From: RGIG4708 sp045538875
GTDB lineage: Bacteria; Bacillota; Clostridia; UMGS1810
NCBI GenBank assembly: GCA_045538875.1
Contig: JAZQEG010000010.1
Span: forward strand, 209,378-273,377
Direction of reading: 5' to 3'
Length of the DNA: 64,000 nucleotides
The translations under genes and the position numbers were made by a program. Positions 62,276 through 64,000 of the stretch are shown here, piece after piece. Positions within the stretch are counted from its first letter, which is position 1; every line of letters begins with the position of its first letter. A model generated the notes under the pieces. It searched no databases. It was not told where the DNA came from and saw nothing but the letters and a program-made list of their open reading frames with translations.

Positions 62276-62428
62276 TCAACGATATTTTTTTGCAATATCA
62301 AATATTTGTTTTTTTAGTTTTTGCGACTCATATTCATCAATTTTATTGTTATAAGTATTTATAAATTTGATTCCGTTATATGTATCAATCTTATGTTCGC
62401 TTATAGCGTTCTTTTCTTTTATACTCAA
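62276..62428 (-). CDS. 50-aa element protein of unknown function
   Basis: A TTG start (62426-62428) preceded by AAAAGGAGGTAGGTTT opens a 50-codon frame ending TGA at 62276-62278. The product begins MSIKEKNAISEHKIDTYNG and is very Lys/Asn/Tyr-rich, with a basic C-terminal helix (QKLKKQIFDIAKKYR). The strong ribosome site makes it credible. No family recognised. It lies between dut and the recombinase. Confidence 0.65.
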   Translation of the reverse strand: MSIKEKNAISEHKIDTYNGIKFINTYNNKIDEYESQKLKKQIFDIAKKYR

Positions 62429-62450
62429 AAACCTACCTCCTTTTTACTTG

Positions 62451-62888
62451 TTATCTACCTGTGCTACCAAAACCATTATCGCCCCTACTGGTTTCATCTA
62501 ATTCTTCCACTTCGTTCAGTTCGCAGTTAAGGAATGGTATTATTACAAGTTGGGCTATTCTGTCATTTGGGTTTACTGTCTGCGTTATATTGCTATCATT
62601 ATGAAGAACCACAATATACTCTCCTCGATACGGCGAGTCTGCTACACCTACACAGTTAGCGGGTCTCAAACCCTGTTTGGTGGCAAGTCCACTTCTTGCA
62701 AATAAAGCACCAAAATATCCATTGGGTACAGCTATTGACCAACCTGTAGGTATTTTTATGGTTTCACCCGGCAATATATTTATAGGCTCATCTATACAAG
62801 CATACAAATCATATCCAGCATCCTCAGAATGACCTTTTGTTGGTTTTATTGCTTTGTTGTTAAGTTTTTTTATATTTACTATATTCAT
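62451..62888 (-). CDS. dut: Deoxyuridine 5'-triphosphate nucleotidohydrolase
   Basis: Trimeric dUTPase hydrolysing dUTP to dUMP. 145 aa. All five motifs are seen: SEDAGYDLYA, FARSGLATKQG, GVADSPYRGEYIV, DRIAQLVI and the C-terminal RGDNGFGSTGR. Encoded in the integrated element, as in many prophages and conjugative elements. Lies 23 nt upstream of the 50-aa gene. Confidence 0.95.
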   Translation of the reverse strand: MNIVNIKKLNNKAIKPTKGHSEDAGYDLYACIDEPINILPGETIKIPTGWSIAVPNGYFGALFARSGLATKQGLRPANCVGVADSPYRGEYIVVLHNDSNITQTVNPNDRIAQLVIIPFLNCELNEVEELDETSRGDNGFGSTGR

Positions 62889-62905
62889 ATGTAACTCCTA
62901 TTGTT

Positions 62906-63085
62906 TTATTCTTTATTATGAGATAAAAACTCAAGTAATTTTTTCTTTGAAATAATTTTGCCGTCGATTTTAAATTTGTATCCAACACTACACATAGATT
63001 CAATTTGTGGTTTATCAGGTATACAAGATTTTTGAGTTGTGTTAAATATGGTGTCACCCTTGATATCGATTGCTTCAAACTTCAT
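62906..63085 (-). CDS. 59-aa element protein of unknown function
   Basis: From ATG 63085 (MKFEAIDIKGDTIFN), preceded by GGGAGTGATTT. Acidic/basic mixed sequence with a KIISKKKLLEFLSHNKE tail. It may be a small DNA-binding or regulatory protein, but no motif supports a function. It is 13 nt after the 3D-domain gene and 17 nt before dut. Confidence 0.7.
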   Translation of the reverse strand: MKFEAIDIKGDTIFNTTQKSCIPDKPQIESMCSVGYKFKIDGKIISKKKLLEFLSHNKE

Positions 63086-63098
63086 CAAATCACTCCCT

Positions 63099-63758
63099 TT
63101 ACTTCTTTACAATATATACAGGCACATTGTACAATCTGCCTTTTTGAATTCCTTCAGAATGAGAAGCAACACAGATGTCGATCTTATTGCCTTTTATGGC
63201 ACTACCTGTATCTTCTGCTATGTATGATTTTCCGCCGACAATCACCTCGGAACCGATAGGAATTACTTTTGGGTCAACAGCGACTGTTCTATTAGGGGTT
63301 GCACGAGTCCCGCTAGCCGTAATACCATATCCTCTATCTCCGGGATTTTTACCAGTACATTTATAGCATAGGTCGTAGTGGGTTGCTGTAAAATAGCCAA
63401 CAAATATTGGCTTACTTAATTCTTCTATTTTTGCCAGCATTTTATTATTATCTTCTGTAAGTTGCTTAATGTTTTTATCGCAGTCGTGCCATTTATTACT
63501 TAACCCCGAAATAAGTTCGTTGTTTGGTTTTGATTCTTCTCTTAGTAACTGGGCTGTTGTGTGTAGCTGCTTCTTTATATTCTCGCAATGTTCTATCTCT
63601 ATGTTATTCTGTTTGATTTTTGCTTCATATTTTTCAATCGTACCTGCTGATGCACAGCATTTAAAGCAGAATATAACTATCGATAATATCAGCAAAAATA
63701 TAAATGGTTTAAATATATTGACAATATTAATAGTTGTTTTTTGTTTTGTTTTATTCAT
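63099..63758 (-). CDS. 3D-domain (MltA-like) protein with membrane anchor
   Basis: 219 aa. An N-terminal membrane helix (IFKPFIFLLILSIVIFCFKCC), a coiled-coil region (residues about 45-110), then a 3D domain with FVGYFTATHYDLC, VAVDPKVIPIGSEVIVGGKSYIAEDTGSAIKGNKIDICVASH; the three Asp give the family its name. Such domains act on or bind peptidoglycan. In a mobile element it may help DNA transfer or host lysis. The start at 63758 has AAAAGGAGT. Confidence 0.85.
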   Translation of the reverse strand: MNKTKQKTTINIVNIFKPFIFLLILSIVIFCFKCCASAGTIEKYEAKIKQNNIEIEHCENIKKQLHTTAQLLREESKPNNELISGLSNKWHDCDKNIKQLTEDNNKMLAKIEELSKPIFVGYFTATHYDLCYKCTGKNPGDRGYGITASGTRATPNRTVAVDPKVIPIGSEVIVGGKSYIAEDTGSAIKGNKIDICVASHSEGIQKGRLYNVPVYIVKK

Positions 63759-64000
63759 ATTACTCCTTTTATGTCGTATATAGTTTTGCACATATGCATT
63801 TCATTTAAGAATATCGAAAAGTCTAACCATTATGTGATTTTGCCTCTCCTCTCAGTATTCTTGATTTTTTTCTATTTGGACATTATCATCCGATTTTCTT
63901 ATTACCTTAATGTATTCTGTTTCGAACCCCGTACAATCTTTTATGAATGCCACTCCCCTTTTTCATTTTTTCTCCATATTCTTTGATTGCTACTTCCAAC
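63759..64000 (-). other. Element sequence with only weak small ORFs
   Basis: No convincing gene. Two minus-strand candidates exist: a frame open from the right edge ending TAA at 63907-63909 (31 codons in view, LEVAIKEYGEKMKKGSG...), which may be the end of a gene beyond the window; and a GTG-started 33-codon frame at 63852-63953 (AFIKDCTGFETEY...) with AAAAGGGGA abutting its start. Confidence 0.35.

Noticed and set aside
63741..63986. Plus-strand open frames near the right edge
   Set aside because: They start inside the 3D-domain gene on the opposite strand, lack ribosome sites and show low-complexity hydrophobic translation.
1..64000. CRISPR arrays, tRNA or rRNA genes
   Set aside because: No regularly spaced direct repeats, cloverleaf sequences with conserved T-loop and acceptor end, or rRNA-like stretches were noticed while reading.

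Overview
The window is a chromosomal segment of an AT-rich, endospore-forming Firmicute of class Clostridia. The evidence is the complete spoIIIA operon, sigH, a c-di-AMP phosphodiesterase (gdpP), ribonuclease J, MreB/RodA, an aspartate carbamoyltransferase with separate regulatory chain, and an OLE RNA/OapA pair. Gene content suits an anaerobic gut or environmental clostridium; I cannot resolve the family from sequence alone. Both TAA/TAG and TGA serve as ordinary stop codons.

Layout. (1) 1-4.6 kb, minus: dnaB (cut by the window edge), rplI, gdpP and a YybS-like membrane protein. (2) 4.7-6.5 kb, plus: lepA. (3) 6.6-20.4 kb, minus: one long co-directional block, read from right to left: spoIIIAA-AH, asp23, nusB, xseA, xseB, a 0.64-kb structured non-coding RNA identified as OLE RNA, its partner oapA, dxs, tlyA, radC, a DUF2156 protein, a DJ-1/PfpI protein and a tyrosine recombinase. 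sigH is divergent from spoIIIAA. (4) 21-24.2 kb, minus: an MGDG-synthase-like glycosyltransferase, rlmH, a cysteine-desulfurase-like enzyme and DUF3343. (5) 24.4-34.2 kb: mreB, kdgK-eda (KDG catabolism), an lrp-aminotransferase pair, trmL, degV and a glycolytic set pgk-tpiA-gpmI. (6) 34.3-38.4 kb, minus: tyrS, ung, typA, rpmE. (7) 38.6-46 kb: mntP, a SulP transporter lacking STAS, pepD, a polar amino-acid ABC transporter and an AGCS symporter. (8) 45.9-51.6 kb, minus: pyrC-K-D-F-E-B-I, preceded by a sigma-A promoter and a terminator-containing leader. (9) 51.7-54 kb: a translationally coupled cassette of DUF5685, a Cys-tailed J-domain protein, a membrane protein and a VOC protein. (10) 54-60.4 kb: rodA, rnjA, DUF5662 and a zinc-type ABC transporter. 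(11) 60.4-64 kb: the 3' end of a PdaB-like polysaccharide deacetylase, cut off by an integrated element carrying a large serine recombinase, a 50-aa protein, dUTPase and a 3D-domain protein. The element continues past the right edge.

The most notable items are: the OLE RNA lying between xseB and oapA, in the place where ispA is often found; an in-frame TGA at codon 44 of spoIIIAA; and the interruption of a spore-type deacetylase gene by a serine-recombinase element. The last two bear on whether this strain can sporulate, or whether one gene is restored by excision, as in skin-type elements.
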